Source of the DNA: Enterococcus sp. DIV2402 | GTDB lineage: Bacteria; Bacillota; Bacilli; Lactobacillales; Enterococcaceae | Assembly: GCF_017426705.2 (NCBI RefSeq) | Contig: NZ_CP147251.1 | Span: 817,501 to 881,500 of the forward strand | Direction: 5' to 3' | Length of the DNA stretch: 64,000 nucleotides | Shown: positions 14,909 through 25,006 of the stretch, piece after piece | Position numbering within the stretch: the first letter of the stretch is position 1 | How the letters are laid out: each line of letters starts with the position of its first letter | The notes under the pieces: generated by a model | The model's input: only the letters and a program-made list of their open reading frames with translations | Told to the model about the DNA's origin: nothing | Database searches by the model: none | Translations under genes and position numbers: made by a program

Positions 14909-16201
14909 ATGAGTTATCAACGTCCAAAAGGCACGAATGATATTTTGCCAGGAGAATCCGAAAAATGGCAATTTGTTGAAGAGACAGCACGCTTATTATT
15001 TAAAGATTATCAATATAATGAAATTCGTACACCGATGTTTGAACATTATGAAGTAATTGCCCGTAGTGTGGGAGATACAACAGATATTGTTTCAAAAGAA
15101 ATGTATGATTTTTATGACAAAGGGGATCGTCATGTCACCCTGCGCCCAGAAGGAACGGCACCAATCGTGCGTTCTTACGTAGAAAATAAATTATTTGGTC
15201 CAGAACATGCCAAACCTTATAAAGTGTATTATACCGGTCCAATGTTCCGTTATGAACGTCCCCAAAAAGGTCGCTTACGTCAATTCCACCAAATTGGTGT
15301 TGAAGCATTTGGTTCTGAAAATCCAGCAACTGATGTTGAAACAATGGTTATGGCGATGGAATTTTTCAAACAACTAGGAATTGAAGAAATTCGTTTAGTA
15401 ATCAATTCGTTAGGTGACAAAGAAACACGTCAAAATTACCGTCAGGCGTTGATTGATTATCTAGAACCACATGAAGCTGAATTAAGTGAAGATTCTAAAC
15501 GTCGTCTACACGAAAATCCTTTACGCGTGTTAGATAGTAAAGATAAACGTGATAAACAATTTGTAGCAGATGCGCCGTCTATTTTAGATTATTTAAGTGA
15601 AACTGCTAAAAAACATTTTGAGGAAGTAGTCAAAATGTTGGATACTTTGGGAATCCCTTATGAAATTGATACCAATATGGTTCGTGGTTTAGATTATTAT
15701 ACACATACCATTTTTGAAATTATGAGTGACGCCAAAGGAATGGGTGCACAGTCAACGATTTGTGCAGGAGGACGTTACAATCAACTTGTTGAAGATCTTG
15801 GTGGACCAGAAACACCGGGATTTGGTTTTGCAATGGGAATCGAACGTATCTTACTTGTCTTAGATGCCGAGGGAGTGGTTCTTCCAGCCTTTAACCAAGT
15901 CGATGCGTATGTCGTGAACTTAGGCGAAGCAACAAATATTGAAGCATTAAAAGTGGTTCAAGCTATTCGTAACGCAGGTTTTTCTGCCGACCGTGATGTA
16001 ATGAACAGAAAAGCTAAAGCACAATTCAAAACTGCTGATAAAGAGGCTGCAACGTTGGTCTTCACATTAGGCGAAGATGAATTAGCTGCCGGAATGATTA
16101 ACGTCAAAGCAATGGCAACACGTGAAGAAAAACGTGTACCGTTAACTGATATTTATGAATCATTCACAACAATTTATGATGAAATGACTAAAGGGGAGTA
16201 A
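14909..16201 (+). CDS. hisS: Histidyl-tRNA synthetase
   Basis: A 430-residue class II synthetase. Motif 1 lies near [14 protein letters not shown], motif 2 in [19 protein letters not shown], the histidine-specific segments in [14 protein letters not shown], and motif 3 in [12 protein letters not shown]. The C-terminal anticodon-binding domain follows from about residue 330. It charges tRNA-His with histidine. GGGAGG precedes the ATG. With aspS four bases later it forms an operon under the T-box. Confidence 0.97.
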   Translation: MSYQRPKGTNDILPGESEKWQFVEETARLLFKDYQYNEIRTPMFEHYEVIARSVGDTTDIVSKEMYDFYDKGDRHVTLRPEGTAPIVRSYVENKLFGPEHAKPYKVYYTGPMFRYERPQKGRLRQFHQIGVEAFGSENPATDVETMVMAMEFFKQLGIEEIRLVINSLGDKETRQNYRQALIDYLEPHEAELSEDSKRRLHENPLRVLDSKDKRDKQFVADAPSILDYLSETAKKHFEEVVKMLDTLGIPYEIDTNMVRGLDYYTHTIFEIMSDAKGMGAQSTICAGGRYNQLVEDLGGPETPGFGFAMGIERILLVLDAEGVVLPAFNQVDAYVVNLGEATNIEALKVVQAIRNAGFSADRDVMNRKAKAQFKTADKEAATLVFTLGEDELAAGMINVKAMATREEKRVPLTDIYESFTTIYDEMTKGE

Positions 16202-16205
16202 ACAA

Positions 16206-17978
16206 ATGGCAAAACGCACAGTGTATTGTGGCCGTGTCTCAAAAGAACAGCTAGGCCAAAAAGTAACATTAAAAGGTTGGGTACAAAAGCGTCGTGATTT
16301 AGGTGGCGTTATCTTCATCGATTTACGTGACCGTGAAGGAATTGTCCAAGTCGTATTTAATCCAGAATTATCAAAAGAAGCTTGGGAAACAGCAGATACT
16401 TGCCGTAGCGAGTATGTTATTGAAGTTACCGGTGAAGTGATTGCTCGTAATCCAGAAGCAGTAAATCCTAAAATGGTAACAGGAGAATATGAAGTGATGA
16501 TTGACGAAATCACCATTTTAAGCAAATCAAAAACACCACCATTTCCAATTGAAGAAGACGCAAATGTCGGCGATGAAGTTCGTATGAAATATCGTTATTT
16601 AGATTTACGTCGTCCAAATATGACAAAAAATTTAATTACACGTACAAAAATTACGCAATCAATCCGCCGTTTCTTAGATGACAATGATTTCTTAGATATT
16701 GAAACACCTTATTTGGCAAAATCAACGCCAGAAGGAGCACGTGACTACTTAGTTCCATCTCGTGTGCATCCAGGGCATTTTTATGCATTGCCACAATCAC
16801 CACAAATTTTTAAACAATTATTGATGAATGCAGGATTTGACCGTTACTACCAAATCGTTCGTTGCTTCCGTGATGAAGATTTACGTGGTGACCGTCAACC
16901 AGAATTTACTCAAATTGATATTGAGACATCTTTTTTAACAGCTGATGAAATTCAAGATTATACTGAACAAATGATTGCGAAAGTGATGAAAGAAGTCAAA
17001 GGCGTGGAAGTTACTCTACCATTCCCTCGCATGAGTTGGGATGAAGCGATGAATCGTTACGGTAGTGATAAACCAGATACACGTTTCGAGATGGAATTAA
17101 TTGATTTATCAGAAACTGTTAAAGAAATTGATTTCAAAGTATTCCAAATGGCATTACAAAACGGTGGCGTTGTTAAAGCATTAAATGCAAAAGGTGCTGC
17201 TGCAAAATATTCTCGTAAAGATATGGATAACTTAGGACAATATGCTAGCCAATTTGGTGCAAAAGGTTTAGCTTGGTTGAAAGTCGAAGAAGATGGTTTG
17301 AAAGGACCAATTGCTAAATTTTTAGTAGAAGCAACAGATGAAATTATCGCAGCAACAAATGCTGAAGTAGGCGATTTATTGATGTTTGGTGCCGATAGCT
17401 TTGAGATTGTTGCGGCAACATTAGGAGCGATTCGTACACGTCTAGGAAAAGAATTGGAATTGATTGATGAGTCAGCGTTCAACTTCTTATGGGTAGTTGA
17501 TTGGCCACAATTTGAATATGATGCAGAAGCTGGTCGCTATGTGTCTGCCCATCATCCATTTACTTTACCTAAAGCAGGTGACGTTGAGCTGTTAGCAACT
17601 GAACCAGCGAAAGTTCATGCTGAAGCATACGATATTGTGTTAAATGGCTACGAATTAGGTGGTGGATCACTACGTATTCATACACGTGAAGTTCAAGAAC
17701 AAATGTTTGAAACATTAGGTTTTTCTCGTCGCGAAATGCAAGAACAATTTGGTTTCTTGCTAGATGCTTTAGATTACGGTTTCCCTCCACATGGCGGAAT
17801 TGCTTTAGGATTAGATCGCTTAGCAATGTTATTAGCTGGTGAAGAGAATATTCGTGAAGTCATTGCGTTCCCTAAAAACGGAAAAGCCGTGGATCCAATG
17901 TCTGCAGCACCAAGTACAGTATCACCGCTACAGTTATTTGAGTTAAATATTGATGTTACTTCTGTAGAAGAGGAGTAA
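16206..17978 (+). CDS. aspS: Aspartyl-tRNA synthetase
   Basis: A 590-residue bacterial-type AspRS. The N-terminal OB-fold anticodon-binding domain ([22 protein letters not shown]) precedes the class II core with motif 2 in [20 protein letters not shown], the GAD insertion domain in the middle, and motif 3 [13 protein letters not shown]. It charges tRNA-Asp. It starts four bases after hisS with a GGGGAG site, so both are made from the T-box-controlled transcript. Terminator downstream. Confidence 0.97.
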   Translation: MAKRTVYCGRVSKEQLGQKVTLKGWVQKRRDLGGVIFIDLRDREGIVQVVFNPELSKEAWETADTCRSEYVIEVTGEVIARNPEAVNPKMVTGEYEVMIDEITILSKSKTPPFPIEEDANVGDEVRMKYRYLDLRRPNMTKNLITRTKITQSIRRFLDDNDFLDIETPYLAKSTPEGARDYLVPSRVHPGHFYALPQSPQIFKQLLMNAGFDRYYQIVRCFRDEDLRGDRQPEFTQIDIETSFLTADEIQDYTEQMIAKVMKEVKGVEVTLPFPRMSWDEAMNRYGSDKPDTRFEMELIDLSETVKEIDFKVFQMALQNGGVVKALNAKGAAAKYSRKDMDNLGQYASQFGAKGLAWLKVEEDGLKGPIAKFLVEATDEIIAATNAEVGDLLMFGADSFEIVAATLGAIRTRLGKELELIDESAFNFLWVVDWPQFEYDAEAGRYVSAHHPFTLPKAGDVELLATEPAKVHAEAYDIVLNGYELGGGSLRIHTREVQEQMFETLGFSRREMQEQFGFLLDALDYGFPPHGGIALGLDRLAMLLAGEENIREVIAFPKNGKAVDPMSAAPSTVSPLQLFELNIDVTSVEEE

Positions 17979-17984
17979 TCTTTT

Positions 17985-18029
17985 AAAACCTGAAAAAAGT
18001 TTAATGAAAGAACTTTTTTCAGGTTTTTT
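17985..18029 (+). terminator. Terminator of hisS-aspS
   Basis: AAAACCTGAAAAAAGTT pairs with AACTTTTTTCAGGTTTT, followed by T residues. Confidence 0.93.
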
Positions 18030-18099
18030 GATTTCTTTTTAGGCTAAAACTGCCTATAATAGGAATGAACGTATCTAAATATAAAAGTGAGGAACTATC

Positions 18100-18975
18100 A
18101 TGAGTCGCCTATTTAAGTTTCTACCGCATCCAGATTATGCGATGAAATTTTCTTTTTCTGTTGTGTATGCTATTTTAGCTTCTGTGGCAGTCAATATTTT
18201 TTATGAACCAGGAAAAATTTATTCTAGTGGACTGACAGGTATTGCTCAAATAGTCTCCACTTTGTCTGAAACATGGTTTGATATTCATTTACCTGTTTCG
18301 TTGACCTTATTATTATTGAATGTACCTTTATTTTTAATAGGCTGGTTTAAAATAGGACATAAATTTACTATTTTTACTGGTATTACCGTCGTATTAACCT
18401 CGATTTTTATGCAAATTATGCCAACGGAGGTATTAACAACTGATCCTATTATTTGTGCGATTTTTGGTGGCGCAGTTATGGGGGCTGGAATTGGATATGC
18501 GTTAAAAAATGGTTTGTCTTCAGGTGGCTTGGATTTTATAAGTATTGCAATTCGTAAAAAAACTGGTAAGACGATTGGTTCGATTTCAATTATTTTTAAT
18601 TTCTTTATTTTACTGGCAGCAGGGATGTTATTTGGTTGGCAATATGCGCTGTATAGCGCACTGGCAATTTTTGTAAGTGGGAAGGTAACCGATGCAGTCT
18701 ATACGAAACAAAAGAAAATGCAAGTGACGATTATTACGCGCCATCCAGATCAAGTCATTCATTCGATTCAAAATAGTTTGCGCCGCGGAATTACGATTAT
18801 TCACGAAGCAGAAGGGGCTTTTCGTCATGATAAACAAACGGTTTTATTAACGGTTGTGACTCGTTTTGAATTACCTATTTTACGCCAAGCAATGCGTGAA
18901 GCCGATAAAAAAGCGTTTGTAAGTATTGCGGACAATGTACAAATTCTGGGTCGCTTTTATGAAGAAGAATTATAG
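18100..18975 (+). CDS. YitT family membrane protein
   Basis: A 291-residue protein of the YitT/DUF161 family: about six membrane helices in residues 15-195 with the conserved YEPGKIYSSGLTGIAQI and KNGLSSGGLDFISIAI glycine-rich motifs, then a soluble DUF2179 domain of about 90 residues (VTIITRHPDQVIHSIQ...VSIADNVQILGRF). Function is not established in this family; transport has been proposed. Monocistronic, with TATAAT at 18055-18060 upstream and a terminator downstream. Confidence 0.88.
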   Translation: MSRLFKFLPHPDYAMKFSFSVVYAILASVAVNIFYEPGKIYSSGLTGIAQIVSTLSETWFDIHLPVSLTLLLLNVPLFLIGWFKIGHKFTIFTGITVVLTSIFMQIMPTEVLTTDPIICAIFGGAVMGAGIGYALKNGLSSGGLDFISIAIRKKTGKTIGSISIIFNFFILLAAGMLFGWQYALYSALAIFVSGKVTDAVYTKQKKMQVTIITRHPDQVIHSIQNSLRRGITIIHEAEGAFRHDKQTVLLTVVTRFELPILRQAMREADKKAFVSIADNVQILGRFYEEEL

Positions 18976-18983
18976 AAGGGTAT

Positions 18984-19018
18984 AACAGTATTTGATGTAC
19001 GATCAGATGCTGTTTTTG
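18984..19018 (+). terminator. Terminator after the YitT gene
   Basis: AACAGTATTTGAT pairs imperfectly with GATCAGATGCTGTT and is followed by five T residues. Confidence 0.75.
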
Positions 19019-19150
19019 TATTAAATGATTGTGTAAATTTTGGATGGTTAGTATTTTGGGACAAGAGAAATAAAATGAAAAAAATTTCTTTTTTTTATGT
19101 TTTCTCTGGTGATTTTTTGTCATTTCTATGGCATGATGAAAGGTAGAGAA

Positions 19151-21013
19151 ATGAATAGAGAAGGTAAACGCATGGAGAAAAAACGAATCAAAAAGAGTCG
19201 CTATATCACCGGGTTTGACGGTATTCGCAGTTTAGCTGTAATCGGTGTTATATTTTATCATCTAATTCCTACAAGTATGCAGGGGGGATATTTAGGTGTA
19301 CCCGTATTTTTTGTTATTTCAGGTTATTTGATTACTGACTTGTTGCGTCAAGAATGGCAACAAAATGGTAAAATCCAAATTAAAGATTTTTATATTCGGC
19401 GAATCAAACGATTGTATCCGGCGATGCTCGTCCTTTTAATTCTTTCCTCCGCATACATTACATTGTTTCAGAGGAACTTATTAAACAATTTAAGAGGCAT
19501 TGTGACAAGTAGTTTACTCTATGTGAATAACTGGTGGCAAATCAATCATGGTATGTCTTATTTTGATCGATTTGGTGGCGAATCGCCCTTTACACATTTA
19601 TGGTCATTGGCATTAGAAGGTCAACACTATTTGATTTTTCCAGTCATTTTTGTTTTATTAGTAAAATTTGTGAAACGTAAAAACAAAATATTTGCAATTC
19701 TTTCGATTGGAGGATTACTGTCCGCAATATTGATGGGAATATTATATACACCTGATGTGGACCCAACGCGCGTATATTATGGTACAGATACTCGTATTTT
19801 TTCTGTTTGGGTTGGAAGTGCGCTGGCATTTATTTGGCCAAGTATGCAACTAAAAAGTAAAATCCCTTCGCAAGCTAAACGGGTATTAAATGCTTCGGGT
19901 ATTTTGGCCTTAGTCCTGTTGATACTTTCGTTTATTTATTTAGGAGCGCAACAGCCTTTTGTTTATTATGGCGGAATGTATTTAATTAGTCTGGTCGCTG
20001 CAGTTTTAGTAGCGGTTACGGCACATCCAGGAGCAAGTTTAAATCGTTTGTTAACCAATCGTTTTTTTACGTATCTAGGCAAACGAAGCTACGGTATCTA
20101 TTTATATCAATTTCCAGTGATGATTTTTTATGAAGCAAAAGTAAAAAATATTGCCAATAATAGTTGGATGCATGTGTTGATTGAGTTATTCTTGATTTTG
20201 TTTATGAGTGAATTGTCGTATCAATTAGTTGAAAAACCGATGCGATACTTTAATTTCCGTAAACTGCGCATTAAAGTCAAAGAATGGTTAGCACTACCAT
20301 TAAAAAATTCTCGGAAAATTACCGGAATTGTTTGTGCGTTAGTCACCGTTACTGCACTTGTTGGAATTACAACGGCACCAAGTAATCAAGTAGATGCTGC
20401 TCAAGAAAAATTCCAAAAAGATATTGCTAAAAATAAAGAGGCTGCTGAAAAAACAAAAGATCAACAAAATAAAGTAGAATTAGGCGAAAATGCTGAAGAA
20501 ATTATGGCAACGTATGATTTAACCAAAGCACAGCTAGAAGAAGCCTATAGTACAGAAGTCACCGCTTTTGGTGATTCGGTTATGTTAGGTGCCACGATTG
20601 ATTTACAACAAGTCTTTCCTCAAGCAATTGTTGATGCGGATGTTGGTCGTCAATTATATCAAGCAGCTGAGTTATTAAAAAGCTTGCGTGAACAAGGTTT
20701 ATTAAAAGATAAAGTTGTCTTAGCGTTAGGAACAAATGGAACAGCAACAGAAGCCCAATTTGATGGTATCATGGCAACCATTGGTGAGCGTCAAGTGTAC
20801 CTTGTAAATGTCCACGTACCTACCCAACGCTGGCAAAATGAAGTCAACGATTTATTTAATCGAATGGCGGAAAAATACGACAATATTACGCTGATTGATT
20901 GGTATGGTGAAAGTGTCAATCATGAAGAATGGTTTAGAGAAGATTCTGTTCATCCAGATGAAAATGGCTTAACAGCATATGTCTCTTTAATCGCAAAAGC
21001 AATCTTAAATTAA
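19151..21013 (+). CDS. oatA: Peptidoglycan O-acetyltransferase OatA-like
   Basis: About 620 residues. Residues ~20-375 form an acyltransferase-3 membrane domain with about ten helices and the IFYHL histidine motif; a linker rich in K/E/Q leads to an extracellular SGNH domain with AFGDSVMLGA (catalytic Ser) and DSVHPDENG (Asp-His). The two domains together acetylate N-acetylmuramic acid and give lysozyme resistance. Starts at 19151 and 19172 both have usable ribosome binding sites and remain unresolved. Monocistronic; its terminator abuts the comG operon. Confidence 0.9.
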   Translation: MNREGKRMEKKRIKKSRYITGFDGIRSLAVIGVIFYHLIPTSMQGGYLGVPVFFVISGYLITDLLRQEWQQNGKIQIKDFYIRRIKRLYPAMLVLLILSSAYITLFQRNLLNNLRGIVTSSLLYVNNWWQINHGMSYFDRFGGESPFTHLWSLALEGQHYLIFPVIFVLLVKFVKRKNKIFAILSIGGLLSAILMGILYTPDVDPTRVYYGTDTRIFSVWVGSALAFIWPSMQLKSKIPSQAKRVLNASGILALVLLILSFIYLGAQQPFVYYGGMYLISLVAAVLVAVTAHPGASLNRLLTNRFFTYLGKRSYGIYLYQFPVMIFYEAKVKNIANNSWMHVLIELFLILFMSELSYQLVEKPMRYFNFRKLRIKVKEWLALPLKNSRKITGIVCALVTVTALVGITTAPSNQVDAAQEKFQKDIAKNKEAAEKTKDQQNKVELGENAEEIMATYDLTKAQLEEAYSTEVTAFGDSVMLGATIDLQQVFPQAIVDADVGRQLYQAAELLKSLREQGLLKDKVVLALGTNGTATEAQFDGIMATIGERQVYLVNVHVPTQRWQNEVNDLFNRMAEKYDNITLIDWYGESVNHEEWFREDSVHPDENGLTAYVSLIAKAILN

Positions 21014-21017
21014 AAAA

Positions 21018-21053
21018 AACTCCCTTAGACGAAAAAGTTTAAGGGAGTTTTTT
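21018..21053 (+). terminator. Terminator after oatA, directly upstream of comGA
   Basis: AACTCCCTTAGAC pairs with GTTTAAGGGAGTT, followed by six T residues. It ends only 30 bases before comGA. Confidence 0.9.
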
Positions 21054-21083
21054 CGTATGTTAAGAGTGAAGGGAGGAGATGAA

Positions 21084-22021
21084 TTGGATATTCAAAAGCT
21101 ATCGGATGAGTTGATTGCATACGGAATGGAGCATCAGATGCAAGATTTATATATTTATTCAGTAGGTGAGATGGGCAAATTATTTTTTCGACAGAGTATG
21201 ACCACTCAACTATATCGACAATTGCCCCTTGCAATTATTCAACAACTGATTGCGCGTTTTAAATATTTAGGTGAAATGGACGTTGGTGAGAAACGCAAGG
21301 CGCAGCTTGGTGCAATCACGTATTTGTTACCCGAAAATAAGCAACGTTTACGTTTATCTTCGGTGGGTGATTATCGTGGACAAGAAAGTATGGTCATTCG
21401 TTTTTTGCATACAAGGCACCAACAAATAGGCTATTTTTATCCAGAAGATCTATCAGTCATCCAAGAATATGTCCAACAAAAAGTCGGCTTGTATTTATTT
21501 AGCGGTCCCACAGGTTCTGGAAAAACAACAATGATGTATGAACTAGCTAGACAAAGTACCGGACAAGTGATTACGATTGAAGATCCTGTTGAAATTGAAG
21601 AAGTTGCTTTTTTACAACTACAAACCAATGAAAAAATTGGGCAAACATACGACCAACTGATTAAATTAGCGTTACGTCATCGACCAGATTTATTGATTAT
21701 TGGAGAGATTCGTGACCGTGTAACGGCTTTAGCAGCGATTCGAGCAGCTTTAACGGGTCATACGGTTTTAGCAACCGTTCATGCGAAAGGGCTCCATGAA
21801 ACCAAAAGCCGCCTAATAGATTTAGTGGGAACAGATACAGAGTTAAAGCATTGTTTAAATGGCGTGTTATATCAACAATTATTTCTCAATTCGACAAATG
21901 AGGTTCAGGCATTAGTCGGTTATGAGTTCTTTTTGATAAACAACTCAAAGAAAGTTTTCCCACGCGCTACAAACAACTACAACAACAGGGGGAAATCTGT
22001 GAAAAAAGAAAGTTTTCGTAA
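21084..22021 (+). CDS. comGA: Competence traffic ATPase ComGA, frameshifted near its C-terminus
   Basis: Type II/IV secretion ATPase that powers the competence pseudopilus. Walker A is SGPTGSGKTT, the Asp box is in ITIEDPVE, Walker B in LLIIGEIRD. The start was set at TTG 21084, after GGGAGGAG; the in-frame ATG at 21057 lies in front of that site. After GYEFF the zero frame runs on without a stop into comGB. Adding one T to the T5 tract at 21930-21934 would instead give DKQLKESFPTRYKQLQQQGE and a stop at 22021, which looks like the genuine C-terminus. The catalytic core is intact, so activity may remain. Confidence 0.85.
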
Positions 22022-23003
22022 GCAATTTTTAGAACTGCTCGTTGCATTGTTAGACAATGGTTTTTCCTTACAAGAAAGCTTACTCGTGATGAAACGTAGC
22101 GGTCAATTTTCAGAAGAAAAATTGAAGCAGTTTATAACAGAGCTCGCTCAAGGTAATTCTGTTGCGCGTTGTTTTTTAAACGCTGGATTTTCCAAACAGC
22201 AAGCCTTACAGATTCAATTAGCCGAAAGTCACGGAGAATTGAATCATACATTAAATTTAATGTTACAGCATATCAACTTATTTGAAAAACAACAAAAAGA
22301 ACTCCGTAAAGTTGCAACCTATCCTTTGCTATTACTAACGTTTATTGTGTCTTTGTTAATGGGGATGCGTTTCTTTTTATTACCTTCTTTGTTGCAATCG
22401 GGCATGATTGATGAAAAACACGTAGGGATGCTTTTTTTGAAGTATAGTCCTTTCATTTTGCTAGGGGTAGTTTTCCTGCTTGGCATAGTACTGATAGCAA
22501 GTAGCGTGTATTTTAAGCACCGTAGTATCTTAGATAAAGCCTGTTTTTTAGCAAAGCTCCCTTTCTTTGGCTCGCTATATATTTTTTACCAAACGAGTTA
22601 TTTTGCTTTAGAATGGGGGCGTTTATTTAGGCAAGGAATGGAAGCTCATCAAATCTTGAGCTACACGATGAAAATGGAGCAAGAAACATTATTAACTGTG
22701 GTGGCGCAAGAAGCACATGAGGGATTAATTATTGGAAAAAGTTTGGCAACACAATTAGAACGCTATCCTTTTTTAACGAAAGAATTTCCGCTGATTGTTT
22801 TTCAAGGAGAAGTGAAAGGGAAATTAGGCGAAGAATTAGTTGTGTACAGTCAACTATTATTGAACAAATTTATTGTGCAAATTGAAAAATACATTCAATG
22901 GATTCAGCCACTGGTTTTTTTATTCGTGGCAATCTTGATTTTGGCTATTTATATGGCAATGTTTTTACCAATTTATGGAAATATAGGAGGTATGATGACA
23001 TGA
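21999..23003 (+). CDS. comGB: Competence pseudopilus membrane protein ComGB
   Basis: A 334-residue polytopic protein of the T2SF/GspF family with two homologous halves and three main membrane segments (LLLLTFIVSLLMGM, ILLGVVFLLGIVLIA, LVFLFVAILILAIYMAMF). It forms the inner-membrane platform of the pseudopilus. The natural start is a GTG at 21999 after AGGGGG; because of the frameshift in comGA the same frame is also open from comGA, giving a 639-residue fusion. It overlaps comGC by ATGA. Confidence 0.88.
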   Translation: MKKESFRKQFLELLVALLDNGFSLQESLLVMKRSGQFSEEKLKQFITELAQGNSVARCFLNAGFSKQQALQIQLAESHGELNHTLNLMLQHINLFEKQQKELRKVATYPLLLLTFIVSLLMGMRFFLLPSLLQSGMIDEKHVGMLFLKYSPFILLGVVFLLGIVLIASSVYFKHRSILDKACFLAKLPFFGSLYIFYQTSYFALEWGRLFRQGMEAHQILSYTMKMEQETLLTVVAQEAHEGLIIGKSLATQLERYPFLTKEFPLIVFQGEVKGKLGEELVVYSQLLLNKFIVQIEKYIQWIQPLVFLFVAILILAIYMAMFLPIYGNIGGMMT

Positions 23004-23266
23004 AAAAGAAGCTTCATGAGGGATTTACGTTAATTGAAATGATGATTGTCCTTTTAATAGTCAGCATTTTAGTGATGTTATTTATTCCTAATTTAATGCA
23101 AGGGAAAGAAACGGTCAGAAAACAAGGAGATTCAGCAGTTGTTAAATCAGTTGAAACTCAAATTGATTTATTTGAGTTAGAAAATAATCGCAAAATGACA
23201 GAAGAAGATATGACTCGGGAAATTCCAGCCGAACAGTTAAAAATTTATCGGGCAGCGCAACCATAG
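23000..23266 (+). CDS. comGC: Major competence pseudopilin ComGC
   Basis: An 88-residue prepilin. A short basic leader MKKKLHEG is followed by FTLIEMMIVLLIVSILVMLFIP, with the prepilin peptidase site between Gly and Phe and the conserved Glu at +5. The ATG overlaps the comGB stop. The pseudopilus of ComGC subunits is needed for DNA uptake in competent Gram-positives. Length and motif match the family. Confidence 0.93.
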   Translation: MKKKLHEGFTLIEMMIVLLIVSILVMLFIPNLMQGKETVRKQGDSAVVKSVETQIDLFELENNRKMTEEDMTREIPAEQLKIYRAAQP

Positions 23267-23270
23267 GCCG

Positions 23271-23711
23271 ATGAGAAAACATACAGCTTTTACATTAATC
23301 GAATCGTTAGTGGTGTTGATGATTGTTTCAATCATTGTTTGTCTACCAACACTGATGATTAGGGAAACAACCAAGACTGTAGAAACACTTTATTTTTTTG
23401 ACCGTTTAGAAAAAAGTATTTTAACAAGTCAGCAAGTCGCGATTATCTCCAATAAAAGTGCGGATATACTCCAACCGGATCTTAAACAATTAGCATTTCA
23501 ATTAACAACAGGAGATTGGTTGGAAACTTTAACCGTACCAGATACCTTAGTAGCAAGTAAACTAAGTAAAAAAATTTCATTTGCAGGAGGAACAGGAAAT
23601 GTGGGGCAACAACGACAAATTCAATTTATATGGCAAGATAAAAAGCAAAAAGTTTCCTATGTTTTCTTGTTTGGAAAAGGACATTACAACAAAGTCGTTA
23701 CGACGCTTTAA
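23271..23711 (+). CDS. comGD: Minor competence pseudopilin ComGD
   Basis: A 146-residue minor pilin with MRKHTA before the prepilin segment FTLIESLVVLMIVSIIVC; processing is expected between Ala and Phe. The soluble part (SILTSQQVAI...QIQFIWQDKKQKVSYVF) is typical of ComGD. It starts four bases after comGC and overlaps comGE, so the operon is tightly packed. Confidence 0.85.
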   Translation: MRKHTAFTLIESLVVLMIVSIIVCLPTLMIRETTKTVETLYFFDRLEKSILTSQQVAIISNKSADILQPDLKQLAFQLTTGDWLETLTVPDTLVASKLSKKISFAGGTGNVGQQRQIQFIWQDKKQKVSYVFLFGKGHYNKVVTTL

Positions 23712-24003
23712 AGAAGGCTTTATTTTATTAGAATCATTGGTAGCCATTAGTGTTTTGACTGTGGGTATTTTGTATTATCAAGACTGTCAACTCCAATTAG
23801 TGAAAAAAAGCCAACAAGCCTATCAGGACGTGGCGATGCTGCGGACCCTGTATGAGGAAGTTTCGCAGTACCGCCAAATGTCAGTAGCAACACCGTATAC
23901 GATAAATCAAAAGAATCAGAGAATTACTATTACAACGCAAACGCATACCCAGGCAACAATTGCATCAAAGAATCGTTCATGGAGTATTTACCGTGAAATA
24001 TAA
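23599..24003 (+). CDS. comGE: Minor competence pseudopilin ComGE
   Basis: About 134 residues with the prepilin segment FKEGFILLESLVAISVLTVGILYY. The start is uncertain: ATG 23599 has a strong AGGAGG at good spacing but lies far inside comGD and gives a long leader of about 37 residues; ATG 23659 gives a leader nearer the usual length but has no clear ribosome binding site. Identity rests on the pilin segment and operon position. Confidence 0.7.
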   Translation: MWGNNDKFNLYGKIKSKKFPMFSCLEKDITTKSLRRFKEGFILLESLVAISVLTVGILYYQDCQLQLVKKSQQAYQDVAMLRTLYEEVSQYRQMSVATPYTINQKNQRITITTQTHTQATIASKNRSWSIYREI

Positions 24004-24421
24004 AGCATTTACGCTAATTGAATGTCTCCTTGCGCTGTTAGTATTTAGTCTCTGTCTATTGCTGGTGCCACGGATGATTATACAAAGCAAACAAATGAAT
24101 GAAGTGGTTTTCGGTCGTCACGAACAAGAATGGCATGTGTTCTTACTGCAATTTGAACAGAAATTATCAGAAGGTGAATTTGTAAAAGCGCAAGGAAGCA
24201 AAGTGTTTTTTAATAAACCACGAGCTGTTGAAAATAAAGTCTATGAGTGTCGGATTGAATACAATGCTAAAAATCAAGAAATCGTCATTCGTGATGATGG
24301 GGGGTATGAACCTATTTTAACTTCTGTCGAAAATGTAACTTTCATACAATATCCTTATAGTGTAACTTTTGAAATCACTTTTAATAATGGAGAAAAACGA
24401 GATGGTAAATGGACGTTTTAA
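23993..24421 (+). CDS. comGF: Minor competence pseudopilin ComGF
   Basis: A 142-residue protein starting at GTG 23993 (GGAG eight bases upstream) with VKYKA-FTLIECLLALLVFSLCLLL as prepilin signal. The soluble part contains WHVFLLQFEQKL and VYECRIEYNAKNQEIVIRDDGGYEPILTSV, the ComGF-typical pattern. It overlaps comGE and comGG. Confidence 0.85.
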   Translation: MKYKAFTLIECLLALLVFSLCLLLVPRMIIQSKQMNEVVFGRHEQEWHVFLLQFEQKLSEGEFVKAQGSKVFFNKPRAVENKVYECRIEYNAKNQEIVIRDDGGYEPILTSVENVTFIQYPYSVTFEITFNNGEKRDGKWTF

Positions 24422-24821
24422 GCATCAAGGTGGCATATTAATTACAGCAATTTTTACCATTGGTTTGCTAAGTGCATTGTTAATGTTCCTAATTGGTAAT
24501 TATCGGAATGCCCTAGAGTTTTCGACACGGACACGTCGCTATTATGAAATGCGCATCATGACAGAATTATTTTTGCAAGATTACTCGCAAGTACCTGCTG
24601 AAAAAAATATGAAGGGTGAAGTTTATTATAATACGGGGAAAATCAGTTATTCTGTACAAGAAAATCGACTCATCGTGACCGCTTATGCAGGTAAATACCA
24701 ACAAACATACCAAGAAGTTTTGAAAGAAAGCGATACAGAAAATGTGGGAAATAATACAGAACCAGAGAGAAAAGAAGAGGAAAATGCAAACAAAGAAATA
24801 ACAGATGAAAGCCTAGAATAG
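24402..24821 (+). CDS. comGG: Probable ComGG, last protein of the comG operon
   Basis: A 139-residue protein with one N-terminal hydrophobic segment (GGILITAIFTIGLLSALLMFLIG) and a charged C-terminal tail rich in Glu/Asn/Lys. ComGG is weakly conserved, so the call depends on position, length and topology. The ATG at 24402 follows GGAG; another ATG at 24387 is possible. The tail after residue 105 is low-complexity and may be disordered. Confidence 0.65.
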   Translation: MVNGRFKHQGGILITAIFTIGLLSALLMFLIGNYRNALEFSTRTRRYYEMRIMTELFLQDYSQVPAEKNMKGEVYYNTGKISYSVQENRLIVTAYAGKYQQTYQEVLKESDTENVGNNTEPERKEEENANKEITDESLE

Positions 24822-24845
24822 TACAGATAAAGGGAGGGAATACAT

Positions 24846-24899
24846 ATGAAAGCCTTTCCTTTATCTAGTGAGATTGTTCGCAAAAATACAAATACATAA
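24846..24899 (+). CDS. Candidate 17-codon micro-ORF after comGG
   Basis: AGGGAGGG stands seven bases before an ATG that reads MKAFPLSSEIVRKNTNT and stops. The ribosome binding site is one of the best in the region, but the peptide has no recognisable feature. It could be a small protein, a leader of the next gene, or the remnant of a longer one. Confidence 0.35.
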   Translation: MKAFPLSSEIVRKNTNT

Positions 24900-25006
24900 G
24901 GAAATAAAGGATTGCAAGCGGAAGCTGTTGATTATTTAACCTAAATCGGATAAAATTAAACAGGTATAATAGTTGTTATAGTTTAGAGCTTGAAATGAGG
25001 TGCACC

